Assembly (NCBI RefSeq): GCF_000828575.1
Contig: NZ_AP011952.1
Coordinates: forward strand, 1,393,001-1,457,000
DNA: 64,000 bases
Source: Methanothermobacter sp. CaT2
GTDB lineage: Archaea; Methanobacteriota; Methanobacteria; Methanobacteriales; Methanothermobacteraceae
Reading direction: 5' to 3'
Within the stretch, counting starts at the first letter, position 1. Each line of letters opens with the position of its first letter. A program made the position numbers and the translations under genes. Shown here piece after piece: positions 16,835 to 25,559 of the stretch. Below the pieces are notes generated by a model. The model was not told the DNA's origin, did no database searches, and was given only the letters and a program-made list of their open reading frames with translations.

Positions 16835-17110
16835 TCATTCATCAACTGCCTCGATCAGGCATACCCCACCTTCACATTCATGTTCAAGTTCGATGAGGTA
16901 CTCCTTCAGCTTCTCAACATCAATTGTTGTAAGGCCCTTTATCATATCACTGTCGATCTTTATCTGCAGAACCCCTGCGTTGTTGGTGACGACCTTTCCG
17001 GGTATATACACACGGCCGAGGGATAGTCTCACGGTATCCCCTGGCTTCACCTCCTCCTTTATGTACCTGCAGAGTTCCTCACAGGTTGCTATTCTATTTT
17101 CCTTTTTCAA
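16835..17110 (-). CDS. DUF2097-like conserved methanogen protein
   Basis: A small conserved protein (91 aa from the TTG at 17110). Sequence marks are CEELCRYIKEEVKPGDTVRL, the beta-rich GRVYIPGKVVTNNAGVLQI, and a C-terminal helix ending in ECEGGVCLIEAVDE. I recall this as the DUF2097 family, restricted to methanogens and without known function. The TTG start is preferred because AAGGTGATCTCT lies directly before it; an ATG at 17140 would place that site inside the coding sequence. It is followed by the 31-aa membrane protein gene. Confidence 0.7.
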   Translation of the reverse strand: MKKENRIATCEELCRYIKEEVKPGDTVRLSLGRVYIPGKVVTNNAGVLQIKIDSDMIKGLTTIDVEKLKEYLIELEHECEGGVCLIEAVDE

Positions 17111-17164
17111 AGAGATCACCTTCCACTGGATTATATGCACCTATGGTGCTTATAAAAATAAGGT

Positions 17165-18847
17165 TTACACTTCATCCACATATCTGAATTCCCTGAGATC
17201 CATGAGTCTCTCGATGGCCTTCATCCTTATCTCAACACCCGCCTCTCTGACAGCTGCAAGGGGGTTCAGGCCGCCGGGTGTGACTATACCTGCGTGATAC
17301 TTCTCCACGCGGGCATTGTACAGTATCTCACCGGGGGCGCCGATTTTGAGCACACTGAACCCTGCTTCAGAGAGTTCTTCAATCAGGCCCTCAGCATGGT
17401 CCCTTGCAAGGTACGGGACCTCCTTCAGACTCGCAAGGACCCTGCCCTGTCCATTGAGGGCTTCAAGGACCGCAGTCATATTCTTTGATACGTAGATCTC
17501 ATGGGGGTCAAGGGAGGAACCACTGTAGGCTGTGAGCTCAACAAAGCGGGGCTCCCTGCCGCCGGCCTCAAGCAGACCCCCGTACTTTGGTGTGGACATG
17601 ATACCGCTCTTTATCAGTACACCATCCAGTGTGAGACTGCATACAGTTGCAATTCCAGCCATGCCCCCCTCATCGGTGACTCCTATCATGGGGAGGGTGG
17701 AGAATTCTGGCCTCTCACTGAGGACCTGACCTATGACTTCAAGGGCATAATCCAGATCATCCCTGCTTATGAGGGATATGTTGGCTATAACCCTCCCTGA
17801 AAGGTCCTCTGGATTTAAATCCACTCTGTTTATGAGGTTCCAGGCCTTTGACAGGAGGAAGCGGACCTTGACACCCCTTTCAGGTGCAGAAACCATTAAC
17901 TTTCTCTCAGGCTTTACAAGGGGCTTCAGGCTCTGGAATTCTATGAGGTTCTCTGCCAGTTTAATTTCTGCACGGTAGCCGGCCTCCTGGATGGCGCAGA
18001 GGGGAGTTATACCCCCTATGATTGCAACACCCACCATTCCATCTGCAACCGGGACACCTAGGACGTCCTCTCCGGGTTCTCCAACCTTGAGCACCCCTGA
18101 TATCCCGATTCCCTCAAGTTTCCTCAGAATTTTCACGGCGTCCTCCCTTCCGGTTCCGGGTATGAGGCGGAGATTTGCCGGTACCAGCCCATCCCCCTCC
18201 TCAATGACACTGAGAACCGAGGTCATGTTCTCTGAGGTGAAGGCCTCCAGGGGTGTCATCGATGTTTTCTTGTAGGCTATGAGCTCTGTGAAGTTCACTG
18301 GCTGATGGTCCTCAAATCTCACAAGGCCCCCGAACTGGGGTATGACAGGTATGCCACTGGCGAGCAGGATGCCGTCGACGGTTGTCCCGCATATGGTGCT
18401 TATTATGCACCCATCACCATCCCTTTCAAGCTTAACCCTTGGGCTGAGGCAGAGCCCATTTCTCATAACATGTTTGAGGGTCTCAATGGACCGGGGGGAT
18501 ATCCTTGACGTGTTAACGACAACCTTCCCCTCGAGGGTGTCAGGGTTGAAGCTTGTATTGTATATCATGCTCTCAAACTTTGAGAATATGAAATCGACCT
18601 GGTCATAGACGAGGCCACGGTTTATCTCCTGCAGCCCCTTCTCTGTTATTTTCCTTCCAGCATAACCAACCCTTTCTGTGAAGCCCTTTTCGTCAAGTAT
18701 GCGCATGTGGTATCTGACGGCCCGTTCCCCGAGGTTGTACCCTTTCTTCCTGAGTTCAGATGCTATTATCTTTGCCCCGAGGACATCATCATGCTCTGCA
18801 AGGATCCTTAAAATCTCCATCATCTTCTGGTTGGTCTCATCAGCCAT
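17165..18847 (-). CDS. nrpR: NrpR-type global nitrogen repressor
   Basis: A two-domain repressor of about 560 aa. The N-terminal winged helix (about residues 5-65, with LRKKGYNLGERAVRYHMRIL) is followed by two copies of the NrpR domain; compare GTTVDGILLASGIPVIPQFGG with CSLTLDGVLIKSGIMSTPKYGG (read in parts), and YRAEIKLAENLIEFQ with VEIRMKAIERLMDLREF. In methanogens NrpR represses glnA and nif genes and is released by 2-oxoglutarate. It lies directly downstream of glnA on the same strand, and a matching GGAA-N6-TTCC operator is present at the glnA promoter. The ATG at 18847 follows GGTGTTTCTG; an ATG at 18859 is also possible, given TTTAAATAAA about 27 bp upstream of it. Confidence 0.9.
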   Translation of the reverse strand: MADETNQKMMEILRILAEHDDVLGAKIIASELRKKGYNLGERAVRYHMRILDEKGFTERVGYAGRKITEKGLQEINRGLVYDQVDFIFSKFESMIYNTSFNPDTLEGKVVVNTSRISPRSIETLKHVMRNGLCLSPRVKLERDGDGCIISTICGTTVDGILLASGIPVIPQFGGLVRFEDHQPVNFTELIAYKKTSMTPLEAFTSENMTSVLSVIEEGDGLVPANLRLIPGTGREDAVKILRKLEGIGISGVLKVGEPGEDVLGVPVADGMVGVAIIGGITPLCAIQEAGYRAEIKLAENLIEFQSLKPLVKPERKLMVSAPERGVKVRFLLSKAWNLINRVDLNPEDLSGRVIANISLISRDDLDYALEVIGQVLSERPEFSTLPMIGVTDEGGMAGIATVCSLTLDGVLIKSGIMSTPKYGGLLEAGGREPRFVELTAYSGSSLDPHEIYVSKNMTAVLEALNGQGRVLASLKEVPYLARDHAEGLIEELSEAGFSVLKIGAPGEILYNARVEKYHAGIVTPGGLNPLAAVREAGVEIRMKAIERLMDLREFRYVDEV

Positions 18848-18920
18848 CAGAAACACCATATAAAAAGTAGGGGGAGGGTTTATTTAAAGGTTAAGAAAAA
18901 AAGGAAGTAAATTTTGAGGC

Positions 18921-20249
18921 TTAGATGTCAAGGTACCTTTCAAGTTCGTACTTGAAGACCCTCACACGGTAGTCGTCCCATTCCCTGTGCTTGATCTCCA
19001 TGAACTTCTCGTAGACGTGACCACCAAGGGCGCCCTTGATGACATCATCCTCCTCGAGGGCATGGTATGCCTCCCAGAGGCTTGATGGGAGTGTCTCGAT
19101 GCCCATCTCCCTGAGCTCACTCATTGATTTTTCATAAACGTCGATCTCGGTTGGTTCACCGGGGTCGATCTTGTTCTGTATACCGTTCATACCTGCCTCC
19201 AGCATGGCTGCAAATGCAAGGTATGGGTTGCATGATGGGTCAGGCATCCTTAACTCGACACGTGTACCCTTTCCACGTGATGCAGGGATCCTGATGAGGG
19301 TTGACCTGTTTTTAAGGCCGTAGGCAATGTAGACCGGTGCTTCATAGCCAGGGACAAGTCTCTTGTAGGAGTTGACTGTTGGAGCACAGACAGCTGTGAG
19401 CGCAGGGGCGTGTTTCAGAAGCCCCCCTATGAAGTACAGGGCCTCCTCTGAGAGCTGTGTCTCTGTGTCAGGGTCATAGAAGACGTTTTCACCATCCTTG
19501 AAAAGGGACTGGTGGCAGTGCATACCGCTACCGTTTTCACCAAAGAATGGCTTTGGCATGAATGTTACCATGTACCCCATCTTGTCGACTATGGCCTTTA
19601 TGGCCTGTTTGAAGGTTATAACTGCGTCTGCTGTCTTCAGGGCCTTGTCGAATTTGAAGTCTATTTCGTGCTGTCCAGGGGCAACCTCGTGGTGGCTGAC
19701 CTCAACGTCGAAGTTAAGGGCCTCAAGGTCCATGACGAGTTTTCTCCTGAAGTCGGTTCCCTGGTCCACCGGTTCAACATCGAAGTATGCACCGCAGTCG
19801 TGGGGTATTATGTTGCCATCCTCGTCCTGGTCGAGGATGAAGAACTCTGGTTCCGGTCCGACATTGTATTCATATCCAAGGTGGGCGTACTTGTCGAGGG
19901 CCCTCTTGAGGACGTACCTCGGGTCCCCCTCGAAGGGTTTTCCATCTGGCCAGTATATGTCACAGATGAATCTGCACACACCCTTTTCCTCTGGCCTCCA
20001 TGGGAGTGTTGAGAAGGTGTCGGGGTCAGGTTTCAGGACGAGGTCGCTCTCGTTTATATCCACGAACCCCTCAACTGATGACCCATCAAAGAGGAGACCG
20101 TCCTTTATTATGTCCTCTATCTGGTCTGGCCTTACCAGGGGTATTGCCATATTCTTTGGTTTTCCGTGTATGTCCACAAACTGAAGGCGGACGAATTTAA
20201 CGCCGCATTCATCCATTTTAGCTATTATTCTTCCAATCTTATCTGACAT
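18921..20249 (-). CDS. glnA: Glutamine synthetase type I
   Basis: A 442-aa glutamine synthetase, which makes glutamine from glutamate, ammonium and ATP in the cytoplasm. Family marks include FDGSSVEGF, the metal/substrate segment EPEFFILD, the [11 protein letters not shown] histidine region, and the ATP/glutamate-binding [37 protein letters not shown] (read in parts). Length and the lack of an adenylylation-type insert fit the archaeal GSI-alpha form. GGAGGCATAACCC precedes the ATG. Expression is probably controlled by NrpR, encoded just downstream, through the operator at 20285-20298. Confidence 0.97.
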   Translation of the reverse strand: MSDKIGRIIAKMDECGVKFVRLQFVDIHGKPKNMAIPLVRPDQIEDIIKDGLLFDGSSVEGFVDINESDLVLKPDPDTFSTLPWRPEEKGVCRFICDIYWPDGKPFEGDPRYVLKRALDKYAHLGYEYNVGPEPEFFILDQDEDGNIIPHDCGAYFDVEPVDQGTDFRRKLVMDLEALNFDVEVSHHEVAPGQHEIDFKFDKALKTADAVITFKQAIKAIVDKMGYMVTFMPKPFFGENGSGMHCHQSLFKDGENVFYDPDTETQLSEEALYFIGGLLKHAPALTAVCAPTVNSYKRLVPGYEAPVYIAYGLKNRSTLIRIPASRGKGTRVELRMPDPSCNPYLAFAAMLEAGMNGIQNKIDPGEPTEIDVYEKSMSELREMGIETLPSSLWEAYHALEEDDVIKGALGGHVYEKFMEIKHREWDDYRVRVFKYELERYLDI

Positions 20250-20284
20250 GGGTTATGCCTCCATGGCATGAGCTTAACTTCACC

Positions 20285-20298
20285 GGAAGTAACTTTCC
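20285..20298. promoter_or_regulatory. NrpR operator (GGAA-N6-TTCC) at the glnA promoter
   Basis: GGAAGTAACTTTCC matches the known NrpR operator consensus GGAA-N6-TTCC exactly. On the minus strand it lies about 36 bp upstream of the glnA start codon and about 10-25 bp downstream of the TATA box, so it should cover the transcription start. The NrpR gene is two positions away, making this a self-consistent repressor-operator pair. Confidence 0.85.
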
Positions 20299-20306
20299 TT
20301 CTACTG

Positions 20307-20321
20307 GTTTATATATTTTTT
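20307..20321 (-). promoter_or_regulatory. glnA TATA box
   Basis: On the minus strand AAAAATATATAAACC gives a clear archaeal TATA element, placing the predicted transcription start near 20287, inside the NrpR operator. Confidence 0.65.
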
Positions 20322-20323
20322 GT

Positions 20324-21079
20324 TCAGGATAGTTCAACAATTTTAAATGGTTCGCCCTGAAAGAGATCAAACTTTAACATTCGGGGGGCGGCTATCACAT
20401 CACCCCTCCCTGTGATCAACTTGAGAACCTCCGCTGCCTGGAGGCAGCCGGTGATATTTGCCACGGGACCTATTACCGGAGGTGTTTTTGATGATAGATC
20501 TCTGAGCTTCGCCTTCACATCAGCTGTGAGCTCAAGGCCCACAGATGGCAAACGGAAGAGTTCCTCATAGGATGGTGATCCCTCCCTGAACACAGTTACC
20601 TGACCCATGGAGCCATGTATGGCGCCGTGGATGAAGGGTGTTCCCTCTGATGTGCACCTCCTTGATGCAATCACCCTTGATGTTATGTTATCAAGGGCAT
20701 CAACCACGGCATCGCTGCCAGTTATTATTTCAGCTGCATTTTCTTCATCGAAGATTTCATGATAAACCTTGACCCTGCTGAAGGGGTTTACGGTGCGAAT
20801 ACGCTCCGCTGCAACATCAACCTTGGGGATCCGGAGGTCCCTGAAGCTGCTCATGAGCTGCCTGTTGATGTTCGAGACGTCAAAGACGTCACTGTCAATT
20901 ATTCTGAGACTGCCCACACCCATCCGTGCAAGCATCTCAACTGCAGCGCCACCTATACCCCCGCAGCCGATCACAGAGACAGTGGAATCCTTGAGCTTTA
21001 ACTGGTCTGCCCTTGAAAGTAAACCCATCTGCCGGCTGACCATCTCCCAGTAAGCCATACCCTCATATCTCTCAGGCAT
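20324..21079 (-). CDS. ThiF/MoeB/HesA-family E1-like adenylyltransferase
   Basis: A 251-aa enzyme of the E1-like superfamily, which adenylates the C-terminal glycine of a ubiquitin-like sulfur carrier (MoaD/ThiS/SAMP type). The nucleotide-binding motif VIGCGGIGGAAVEMLARMGVG (split at 36-44 and 45-56), the following acidic residue in RIIDSDVFDVSNINRQ, and the catalytic-aspartate segment AVVDALDNITSR are all visible. No CxxC zinc pairs are seen, so it may be a zinc-free variant. Either MoeB (molybdopterin) or a thiolation role is possible; molybdopterin genes lie about 14 kb away. Confidence 0.85.
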   Translation of the reverse strand: MPERYEGMAYWEMVSRQMGLLSRADQLKLKDSTVSVIGCGGIGGAAVEMLARMGVGSLRIIDSDVFDVSNINRQLMSSFRDLRIPKVDVAAERIRTVNPFSRVKVYHEIFDEENAAEIITGSDAVVDALDNITSRVIASRRCTSEGTPFIHGAIHGSMGQVTVFREGSPSYEELFRLPSVGLELTADVKAKLRDLSSKTPPVIGPVANITGCLQAAEVLKLITGRGDVIAAPRMLKFDLFQGEPFKIVELS

Positions 21080-21445
21080 TCAAACCCTCTTTCACGTTCT
21101 TGCATAATAACTATGTGTGTGTTGATATAAATCATGTTGGGGTTTGAGAGGTGGCTGGTAGCTGAAGTCATGAGGGGGTCATCCTGTAGGACCACAGTTA
21201 TATCTGCTTGCAGCATGAGCCTATCACTGGAGATCATGTGGGGAAGATTCTTCAGATCAGTGAAAAGCAGATGTCTGGGGGGGGTCCTCTGGAGCCATTC
21301 TGAAATAGAAAAACAGTTCGGTTCAGTGAAGGGGTTTGATTATCTCCAATTTAAAGAAACGTGATTTTTGTTTTTCAGAAGAATTCATCTTTTCTGTTTT
21401 AAGGATAAAAAAAGTTTTTTTGAATGCAAAAATGGGGGGTTAAAG
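21080..21445. other. Intergenic region without recognisable genes
   Basis: This 366-bp gap lies between the ThiF-like gene and tRNA-Met, both on the minus strand. Short ORFs exist on both strands but lack ribosome binding sites and codon structure like their neighbours. A T-rich stretch at about 21404-21422 (downstream of the tRNA on the minus strand) could terminate the tRNA transcript. I see no RNA gene or repeat. Confidence 0.4.
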
Positions 21446-21564
<119 letters not shown>

Positions 21565-21668
21565 CAAGATCAGTTTTCATCAAATTTAAACTTTTCTGTC
21601 AGGGGTGCAATCATTATTATGAAATGCCACCATAATTATATATGAATTTTCTTTGAGGGGGGTTTAAT

Positions 21669-22658
21669 GTGCCTGATGATCTTGATTTCTCAGAGGGGGC
21701 CTGTGGGATATGTCATGCAGTCCTCGCAGATATCTCTAGGACAGGCTTCATGGTTGAAACAGCAGAGTACCCTGAGGGTGTCAGGGCCTGGATAACTGAC
21801 CCATCAGGGGATTCTGTGGGGGAGGGTTCGGATATAACCTGGGCCCCGGCGATACTCGAGGCCGAGATCAATGCAGGATTTCTGGATGACGAAGCTGCAG
21901 ATAAAATCTCGCCCTTCCTGACAGGCAGGAGAGACCAGATACGGGTTTCAGAGATGTCTGGCTACGGGAGGGTTGTTAACACAGCCTCCATGATAATATC
22001 TGATATCTGGTCGGCTGGGGGTTCAGTTGAGGTCAGAAGGGACGGCCCTGGCATAGAGGTCATACTATACTCTGCAGAAGGTGATGAAATTGTATCTGCA
22101 GCATCAGGTTTCTGCCCGGTCTGTGCAGTAAACATCGCAGCTTCAAGGGTGCCATCAATCAGGAGGAGGATGGCATCCAGGAAATCCAGAAACACGGGAA
22201 TGGAAAAGTATGAGAGGGGGGTGACCGGCAGGGTCGCCTGGAGGAGGAACAGGATCCATGTATCCCTCCTTGAGAATGGGGAGGTCATCGGCAGGAACTG
22301 GGGGTGCTGCATAGCCTATGCAACGGTGAGGGCGGAGATAGATGCTGGATTTGGAAGCAGCAAGTGGAACCGTATCTTTAAGAATTACTGTGACCTCTGT
22401 CCCCTGAAACATTTCTGGCTCGGGAAATCCATGGGTGCCCTTGGAAACAGGATACTTCAGAGGATGACCAGGGTCGGTGTGAGGGAACATGTAAGGATGG
22501 AAGATTATATAACTGTGGATATCCTATCTGGTGATAGGAGGGTTGGATGTGGTATAGGAACGCTCTGCTCATTCAGTGCAACCGTCAATGCACTCCTGAG
22601 ATCCGATGCTTCCCTCATCCTGAAACCGGACCCTGCCGATGGGTTTCCGTACCCCTAA
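21669..22658 (+). CDS. Unrecognised cysteine-rich protein with repeated ~35-residue modules
   Basis: A 329-aa protein I do not recognise. It starts with GTG after TTGAGGGGGGTTTAAT. It appears to contain four related modules, each with a beta-strand pair followed by a helix: around GVRAWITDPSGDSVGEG, IEVILYSAEGDEIVSAA, RIHVSLLENGEVIGRN and YITVDILSGDRRVGCG; modules 1 and 3 share AEI(N/D)AGF. Cysteine pairs or clusters (CGIC, CPVC, CC, CDLC) suggest metal or Fe-S binding. It is followed 18 bp later by the methanogenesis marker 8 gene, likely one operon, which points to a methanogenesis-linked role by association only. Confidence 0.75.
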   Translation: MPDDLDFSEGACGICHAVLADISRTGFMVETAEYPEGVRAWITDPSGDSVGEGSDITWAPAILEAEINAGFLDDEAADKISPFLTGRRDQIRVSEMSGYGRVVNTASMIISDIWSAGGSVEVRRDGPGIEVILYSAEGDEIVSAASGFCPVCAVNIAASRVPSIRRRMASRKSRNTGMEKYERGVTGRVAWRRNRIHVSLLENGEVIGRNWGCCIAYATVRAEIDAGFGSSKWNRIFKNYCDLCPLKHFWLGKSMGALGNRILQRMTRVGVREHVRMEDYITVDILSGDRRVGCGIGTLCSFSATVNALLRSDASLILKPDPADGFPYP

Positions 22659-22676
22659 GCTGTTGAGGTGTTCGCT

Positions 22677-23498
22677 GTGGGTGAACATGTAATAGAGGCC
22701 CTGGGAAAAAGTCGTGTCACCGTGAGGAATGGAAGGGTGGTTGATGTATCCGAGCCACTTATCGATTACTGTCCCCTCTTTCATAAGTACCGGGGCATTG
22801 AAAAAATCACATCTGAGGCTATCCGTCAAAATATTGAGTTTCGCATTAAAGATTTTGGCATGTGTACAGGTAATCGTGAATTAAGAATGAGGGATTTTCT
22901 ATCATTTGGCATTTCTGAGATAATCTCAACACTCATCGAGGAGGGTGAGGTGGACGCAGCAGTCATGGTATGTGATGGTGCAGGCACAGTCATAGTCACC
23001 GAACCCGAACTTGCACAGGGAATCGGGGGCAGGATATCAGGAGTGGTGGAAACATCACCCGAGGATGAGGTTATAGGATCCATAGGACCAGAAAAGGTCC
23101 TTGACCCCGAAAAAGCCACGATAGACCAGGTTAAGGGTGTTGAAAGGGCCTTTGAGATGGGCTATGATAGGGTTGCTGTCACCGTGGCTGACCCGGCAGA
23201 GGCAGAGAGGCTGAGGGAAATGGATGGAGGCGAAATCTACATATTCGCCGTTCACCTGACCGGGATAGACTACAGGGGCGCCGAGAAAGTGATTAACACA
23301 GCCGATGTTGTAACATCATGCGCATCAAAATACATAAGGAGAATAGCTGATAGAAGGGCGCTGCTGAAGGTAGGATCAGCCATACCGGTATATGCATGCA
23401 CAAAGAATGGTAAAAGATTCATTGAACTCAGAATTAAAAGGATGGGTGGTATAAAGGATTCAGGGAAAGGTTCAGGCTCCCCGCAACCACTGGTATGA
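22677..23498 (+). CDS. Methanogenesis marker protein 8 (DUF2099)
   Basis: A 273-aa conserved protein that I recall as methanogenesis marker 8 (DUF2099), found almost only in methanogens and of unknown function. Visible segments include PLIDYCPLFHKYRGIEKIT, FGMCTGNREL, the acidic EEGEVDAAVMVCDGAGTVIV and ADVVTSCASKYIRR, with conserved cysteines in the first two and last. The GTG at 22677 is preferred because GAGGTG lies six bases before it; a GTG at 22668 is part of that site. It probably shares a transcript with the preceding repeat-module protein and converges with the CBS-domain gene (2 bp apart). Confidence 0.85.
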   Translation: MGEHVIEALGKSRVTVRNGRVVDVSEPLIDYCPLFHKYRGIEKITSEAIRQNIEFRIKDFGMCTGNRELRMRDFLSFGISEIISTLIEEGEVDAAVMVCDGAGTVIVTEPELAQGIGGRISGVVETSPEDEVIGSIGPEKVLDPEKATIDQVKGVERAFEMGYDRVAVTVADPAEAERLREMDGGEIYIFAVHLTGIDYRGAEKVINTADVVTSCASKYIRRIADRRALLKVGSAIPVYACTKNGKRFIELRIKRMGGIKDSGKGSGSPQPLV

Positions 23499-23500
23499 AA

Positions 23501-23878
23501 CTAGAGATAATCTGCAAGGGCCTTTATTATGCAGCTCTGGGTTATCAGTCCAACCAGTCTACCATCCCTGACAACCGGTATCCTCTGATATCCGGTATCT
23601 GCCATTATACGGCTTATCCTGCTTATAGGAGTTTCCTCATCAATCACAACAAGGTCCTGGCTCATTATGTCCTTCACCCGAAGCTTCAGGGCCTCGCCAC
23701 CGGCAAGCAGAATGTCCCTGTGGGTTATGAGCCCAACAAGTTTATCACCCTCCACAACAGGGACACCACCCACGTTCGCACGGACCATCTTGAGGTTGGC
23801 TGCTGCGACAAGGTCATCGGGGTGGGAAACAATAACATCACGGAGCATTATATCCCTTGCACGGAGCTTCCTGATCAT
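23501..23878 (-). CDS. Two-CBS-domain protein
   Basis: A 125-aa protein made of two CBS domains (about 1-60 and 65-125), as in VGGVPVVEGDKLVGLITHRDI and YQRIPVVRDGRLVGLITQSCI (parts). Such stand-alone CBS pairs bind adenosyl ligands and sense energy or SAM status; the ligand here is unknown. The ATG at 23878 is chosen because a TATA-like TTAATATATG lies about 27 bp upstream, which predicts a leaderless mRNA beginning at that ATG; an ATG at 23902 would fall inside the promoter. It is transcribed divergently from thiC. Confidence 0.8.
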   Translation of the reverse strand: MIRKLRARDIMLRDVIVSHPDDLVAAANLKMVRANVGGVPVVEGDKLVGLITHRDILLAGGEALKLRVKDIMSQDLVVIDEETPISRISRIMADTGYQRIPVVRDGRLVGLITQSCIIKALADYL

Positions 23879-23925
23879 GAAATTATTTTTATGGATATTC
23901 ATATATTAAGATTGAGGGATCCAAA
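23879..23925. promoter_or_regulatory. Compact bidirectional promoter (CBS protein / thiC)
   Basis: Only 47 bp separate the chosen starts. TTAATATATG (minus strand, about 23900-23909) is placed to start the CBS transcript at its ATG, and ATTATTTTTATGG (plus strand, about 23882-23894) to start thiC near 23912. GATTGAGGGAT at 23909-23919 is the thiC ribosome binding site. No riboswitch-like structure fits in this space. Confidence 0.45.
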
Positions 23926-25200
23926 GTGACTCAGATGGAAGAAGCAAGAAAGGGCAATATAACCCCTGAGATGGAGGAGGTTGCCCGGAAAGAAAATCTG
24001 GACATTCAGATGCTTATTAGGGGTATTGCAAACGGTCGAATTGTGATACCCTCCAATATTAATCGGGAATCATCACCCTGCGGCATAGGGGAAAATCTTT
24101 CAACAAAGATCAATGCAAATATCGGTTCATCCTCAAAAATGGAGGACATTGAACTGGAGGTTGATAAGGCACTTGCAGCTGTCGAATACGGTGCAGATGC
24201 TGTCATGGACCTCAGCACAGGCCCCATGCTGAGGGATGTCAGGAAAGCGGTCCTGGAGGCTGTTGACGTTCCTGTGGGCACGGTACCCATCTACGAGGCC
24301 GGTGTCGAGGCCTTCATGTCAGATGGAGCTGTGGTGGACATGGATGAGGATGACATGTTCAGGGCCATAGAGAACCAGGCCCGGGATGGGGTTGACTTCA
24401 TGACCGTGCACTCAGGAATCACCCTGGAAACCGTTGAAAGGGCTCAGAGATCAGGGAGGATAATGGGAATAGTTAGCCGGGGAGGAGCGTTCCTTGCAGC
24501 CTGGATAATGCAGAATCAGGAGGAGAATCCTCTCTACAGCAACTATGAGTACCTCCTTGAAGTGGCCTACGAGTATGATGTCACACTCAGCCTCGGGGAT
24601 GGCCTCAGGCCGGGGTGCCTGGCAGACGCTTCTGATATACCCCAGATCAGTGAGCTCCTCACACTTGCAGAACTCGTTGAGAGGGCACGTGATGCAGATG
24701 TTCAGTGCATGGTTGAGGGGCCCGGTCACATGCCCCTTGACCAGATAGCCGCCAACATGAAGATACAGAAGGAGGTCTGCGACGGCGCACCCTTCTATGT
24801 CCTTGGACCCATAGTCACAGACATGGCACCGGGTTATGACCATATAAGCGCAGCCATAGGCGGGGCCGTCGCTGCAATGAACGGGGCGGACTTCCTCTGT
24901 TACGTCACACCGGCAGAGCACCTGGCGATACCGGGGGTTCAGGATGTTATTGAGGGTGTCATTGCATCAAGGATAGCTGCCCAGGCTGCAGACGCCGCCA
25001 GAAAATTACCGGGCGCATGGGAATCTGAACTTGAGATGGCTGATGCAAGAAGGTCCTTTGACTGGGATAAACAGTTCAAACTGGCCTTTGACTCAAAAAA
25101 ACCATATGAATACAGGATGCAGTGCCCAATTGAGGATTCAGAGATGTGCTCAATGTGTGGCGAATACTGCGCCCTCAGGATACTGCGTGAAGACAGATGA
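23926..25200 (+). CDS. thiC: Phosphomethylpyrimidine synthase ThiC
   Basis: A 424-aa radical SAM enzyme that converts aminoimidazole ribotide to hydroxymethylpyrimidine phosphate in thiamine synthesis. Marks: SSPCGIGENLSTKINANIG (first part of the substrate site), AVMDLSTGP, VPIYEA, HSGIT, SRGG, GDGLRPG, VEGPGHMPL and the C-terminal cluster motif CSMCGEYC. The GTG at 23926 follows GAGGGATCCAAA; an ATG three codons later is also possible. It is transcribed from a short promoter shared with the divergent CBS gene. Confidence 0.96.
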   Translation: MTQMEEARKGNITPEMEEVARKENLDIQMLIRGIANGRIVIPSNINRESSPCGIGENLSTKINANIGSSSKMEDIELEVDKALAAVEYGADAVMDLSTGPMLRDVRKAVLEAVDVPVGTVPIYEAGVEAFMSDGAVVDMDEDDMFRAIENQARDGVDFMTVHSGITLETVERAQRSGRIMGIVSRGGAFLAAWIMQNQEENPLYSNYEYLLEVAYEYDVTLSLGDGLRPGCLADASDIPQISELLTLAELVERARDADVQCMVEGPGHMPLDQIAANMKIQKEVCDGAPFYVLGPIVTDMAPGYDHISAAIGGAVAAMNGADFLCYVTPAEHLAIPGVQDVIEGVIASRIAAQAADAARKLPGAWESELEMADARRSFDWDKQFKLAFDSKKPYEYRMQCPIEDSEMCSMCGEYCALRILREDR

Positions 25201-25272
25201 ATCACATCCTCGATCCTTAACATGCCGGTAAGGGTTAATAGAGATCAGAACCATAATTAAAGTGGTGGTCCT

Positions 25273-25551
25273 ATGGGATTCGAGCATGTTGAAGGTACTG
25301 AAAGGGGCAGTGTAAGGCTATTTGCACTCAGCACATGTGGATGGTGCAAAAGGACACGGGAGCTGCTGGAGGAACTTGGGGTGGCCTACGATTATATATA
25401 CGTCGACCTCCTTGAGGGTGAGGAACGTGAGAATGTAATTGAGGAGCTTAAGAGGTGGAACCCATCCCTCTCATTCCCCACACTTGTAATAAACGATGAG
25501 GAAGTGGTGGTGGGATTCGATCCACTCTCAATAAAATCATCCCTCAGGTAG
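25273..25551 (+). CDS. Glutaredoxin-like CxxC protein
   Basis: A 92-aa thioredoxin-fold protein with the redox motif STCGWCKR (C22-C25), a family cis-proline (SFPTLVIND) and VVVGFDPLSI at the end. It resembles glutaredoxin-like disulfide reductants of methanogens. GTGGTGGTCCT precedes the ATG. The FTR-like gene starts 8 bp later, so it is probably the protein partner reduced by that enzyme. Confidence 0.85.
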   Translation: MGFEHVEGTERGSVRLFALSTCGWCKRTRELLEELGVAYDYIYVDLLEGEERENVIEELKRWNPSLSFPTLVINDEEVVVGFDPLSIKSSLR

Positions 25552-25559
25552 GGATCATC

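Noticed and set aside
19498-20184. Plus-strand ORF (228 codons) opposite glnA
   Set aside because: Antisense shadow; glnA on the other strand is unmistakable.
21134-21364. Plus-strand ORF in the gap before tRNA-Met
   Set aside because: No ribosome binding site, atypical composition, and no counterpart I recognise.
23879-23925. TPP riboswitch before thiC
   Set aside because: The 5' leader is too short to hold the riboswitch and no conserved CUGAGA/GGGA-type core is seen.
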